A DNA stretch of 51,636 nt from positions 1-51,636 of the forward strand of contig NZ_AUBW01000030.1 of NCBI RefSeq assembly GCF_000429445.1. The letters run 5' to 3'. Source of the stretch: Algoriphagus terrigena DSM 22685 (GTDB lineage: Bacteria > Bacteroidota > Bacteroidia > Cytophagales > Cyclobacteriaceae). Within the stretch, counting starts at the first letter, position 1; every line of letters starts with the position of its first letter. The notes under the pieces were generated by a model. It was given only the letters and a program-made list of their open reading frames with translations. It was not told the origin of the DNA and did not search any database. A program made the position numbers and the translations under genes. Positions 50,211 to 51,636 of this stretch are shown piece by piece.

Positions 50211-51482
50211 ATGAAGATGGACGTATTGCTGGGCCTCCAGTGGGGAGATGAAGGAAAAGGAAAAATTGTGGACGTCTTGGCGCCTCAGTATGAGGTAGTG
50301 GCGCGCTTTCAAGGCGGTCCCAATGCCGGTCATACCCTCGAATTTGACGGAATCAAGCATGTACTTCATCAGATTCCTTCCGGAATTTTTAGATCTCAGA
50401 TTCTCAATATCATCGGAAACGGCGTCGTTCTGGATCCGATCATTCTAAAAAAGGAGATCGAAGGATTGGGCAAGTTTTCCATCGATTATCAGAAAAATCT
50501 GGTGGTGTCCAAAAAGGCCACCATCATCATACCTACTCACAAACTTCTGGACGCAGCGTACGAGCAGTCAAAAGGAGATAAGAAAATCGGTTCGACACTC
50601 AAAGGTATCGGGCCAACCTATCAGGATAAAATCGGGCGGTCCGCCCTTCGGATAGGAGATATCCTTAGCCCGGATTTTCGGGAGAAATATCAAGTCTTGG
50701 TGGATAAACACAAAACGACGCTTTCTTTCTATGACTTCCCGGTAGATAAACTAGAAGAGATGGAAGGTCAGTTTTTCGAGGCGGTAGAGTTCGTAAAGTC
50801 ACTCAACTTGATTGACAGCGAGTATGTGGTCAATGATGCCTTGTCTGCGAACAAAAAGATTCTCGCCGAAGGTGCTCAAGGATCTTTGCTCGATGTTGAC
50901 TTTGGAAGCTATCCGTTCGTCACTAGCAGCACCACGATGACGGCTGGTGCTTGCACAGGTTTGGGCGTATCTCCATCCAAAATCGGTGAGGTGTTTGGAA
51001 TTTTCAAAGCCTATTGCACTCGAGTTGGAAGCGGACCTTTCCCGACGGAGCTTTTCGACGCCACAGGCGAAGCGATGCGCAAAGAAGGAAATGAGTTTGG
51101 AAGCACCACTGGCCGTCCACGTCGATGTGGTTGGTTAGATCTTCCCGCTCTGAACTATTCTATTATGATCAACGGCGTCACGCAGCTCTTCATGATGAAA
51201 GCCGATGTGCTCAATATATTCGAAGAGATCAAAGTTTGCACCCACTATGAGCTTCCTTCTGGAGAAAAGATCGACAAGCTAAGCTTTGAGATTACAGACA
51301 TGGAAGTGCAGCCGGTATACAAGACCTTGAAAGGCTGGAATTGCTCTCTGGCAGACGTGAGGTCTTACGATGAATTCCCTACCGAACTGAAGGAATACGT
51401 TGCTTATTTGGAATCTGAATTGAATGTACCTATCAAACTGGTGTCTGTCGGCCCTGACCGGGTTCAGACCATTTTGAGATAA
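50211..51482 (+). CDS. purA: Adenylosuccinate synthase
   Basis: A 423-residue enzyme making adenylosuccinate from IMP, aspartate and GTP, the first step to AMP. Signatures: LGLQWGDEGKGKIVD (catalytic Asp, P-loop-like), GGPNAGHTL (catalytic His), STLKGIGPTYQDK, LAEGAQGSLLDVDFGSYPFVTSS (read as EGAQGSLLDVDFGSYPF), and GSTTGRPRRCGWLDL. The length is typical. It follows the STAS gene by 143 nt. A strong terminator closes the unit just before the second IS copy. Confidence 0.98.
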   Translation: MKMDVLLGLQWGDEGKGKIVDVLAPQYEVVARFQGGPNAGHTLEFDGIKHVLHQIPSGIFRSQILNIIGNGVVLDPIILKKEIEGLGKFSIDYQKNLVVSKKATIIIPTHKLLDAAYEQSKGDKKIGSTLKGIGPTYQDKIGRSALRIGDILSPDFREKYQVLVDKHKTTLSFYDFPVDKLEEMEGQFFEAVEFVKSLNLIDSEYVVNDALSANKKILAEGAQGSLLDVDFGSYPFVTSSTTMTAGACTGLGVSPSKIGEVFGIFKAYCTRVGSGPFPTELFDATGEAMRKEGNEFGSTTGRPRRCGWLDLPALNYSIMINGVTQLFMMKADVLNIFEEIKVCTHYELPSGEKIDKLSFEITDMEVQPVYKTLKGWNCSLADVRSYDEFPTELKEYVAYLESELNVPIKLVSVGPDRVQTILR

Positions 51483-51503
51483 AGTTCAAAACTTGCTATT
51501 ACA

Positions 51504-51540
51504 AAGCTCCTGAGGTTCTCTTCTCAGGAGCTTTTGTTTT
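51504..51540 (+). terminator. Intrinsic terminator of purA
   Basis: AAAGCTCCTGAG (51504-51515) and CTCAGGAGCTTT (51524-51535) form a 12-bp stem followed by TGTTT. The IS end starts within 3 nt. Confidence 0.88.
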
Positions 51541-51542
51541 AT

Positions 51543-51636
51543 GGTTCTACCCTTAAGTTAGTGAGGATATAAGTTTAGGCCTCCATGGAAGAATAAAATA
51601 GCGCTTCTAAAGTTGGCGAATGTTCGATAGCCTTTT
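51543..51636 (-). mobile_element. Second copy of the ISL3-like element, right end, inverted
   Basis: GGTTCTACCC (51543-51552) is the terminal repeat. The rest is identical to the left copy in reverse complement over 95 bp. The element continues beyond the window. Confidence 0.85.
51558..51636 (-). CDS. IS transposase C-terminus, partial (cut by window edge)
   Basis: Minus-strand frame that ends at 51558 with the same C-terminal residues as the transposase at 2-289 (RSAILFFHGGLNLYPH). Only about 26 codons lie in the window. The identity of the two copies suggests recent transposition or gene conversion. Confidence 0.8.
   Translation of the reverse strand, partial: KGYRTFANFRSAILFFHGGLNLYPH

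Noticed and set aside
1..51636. Composite transposon made by the two IS copies
   Set aside because: The segment contains essential genes such as leuS, clpX and purA, is 51 kb long, and is cut at arbitrary points in both IS copies, which fits contig ends better.
1..51636. CRISPR arrays, prophage or secretion-system clusters
   Set aside because: No regularly spaced direct repeats, phage structural genes or secretion gene sets were seen in the window.

Overview
The window looks like a draft-assembly segment from a Bacteroidota chromosome, most likely order Cytophagales (Algoriphagus or Cyclobacteriaceae-like; genus is a guess). The reasons are TonB-dependent receptor and FecR/ECF-sigma architecture, TAnnTTTG-type -7 promoter elements, the OmpA-PD40 and DUF4407 families, and permeases with the Bacteroidota-type N-terminal prefix. 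Both ends stop inside inverted copies of one insertion sequence, identical over the 95 bp that can be compared. This suggests contig edges set by a multicopy IS, not a composite transposon, because housekeeping genes (leuS, clpXP, tig, purA, pta-ackA) lie between them.

Left part (about 0.3-12.9 kb): an ECF sigma gene, a FecR-type anti-sigma gene and a gene joining an STN signalling domain to a 16-residue-repeat surface protein form one operon. The sigma operon, a second surface-repeat gene (8077) and an outer-membrane barrel gene (9592) each carry the same promoter upstream: ATAGGGGT, exactly 14 nt, TTGTCCT. I read this as a self-controlled cell-surface signalling regulon in which a repeat barrel stands where a TonB receptor usually does. 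A TonB-dependent receptor (10370) follows without this promoter. A PadR-permease pair with a double palindromic operator and a DUF1016 nuclease gene are embedded on the other strand.

Middle part (13-33.6 kb): an MpaB-like oxygenase, the pta-ackA acetate pathway, a secreted amidohydrolase, a DnaJ-KTSC protein, a DinB-like protein, a complete RND efflux operon (adaptor, pump, TolC-like channel), a GDSL esterase, a DUF4407 membrane protein, an M19 dipeptidase/VIT1/DUF5995 operon, a possible small RNA with a strong terminator, and a glycosyltransferase.

Right part (33.6-51.6 kb): mostly core functions. These are leuS, an M20 peptidase, a GNAT protein, queE and a queD/PTPS gene around an OmpA-family protein, lpxB, the tig-clpP-clpX proteostasis cluster, tRNA-Leu(UAG), and a co-directional run rsh, Fur-family regulator, STAS protein, purA. 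Several intergenic spaces hold low-complexity semi-palindromic cassettes, each built from a different short word, that look like a recurrent class of hairpin-forming repeats.
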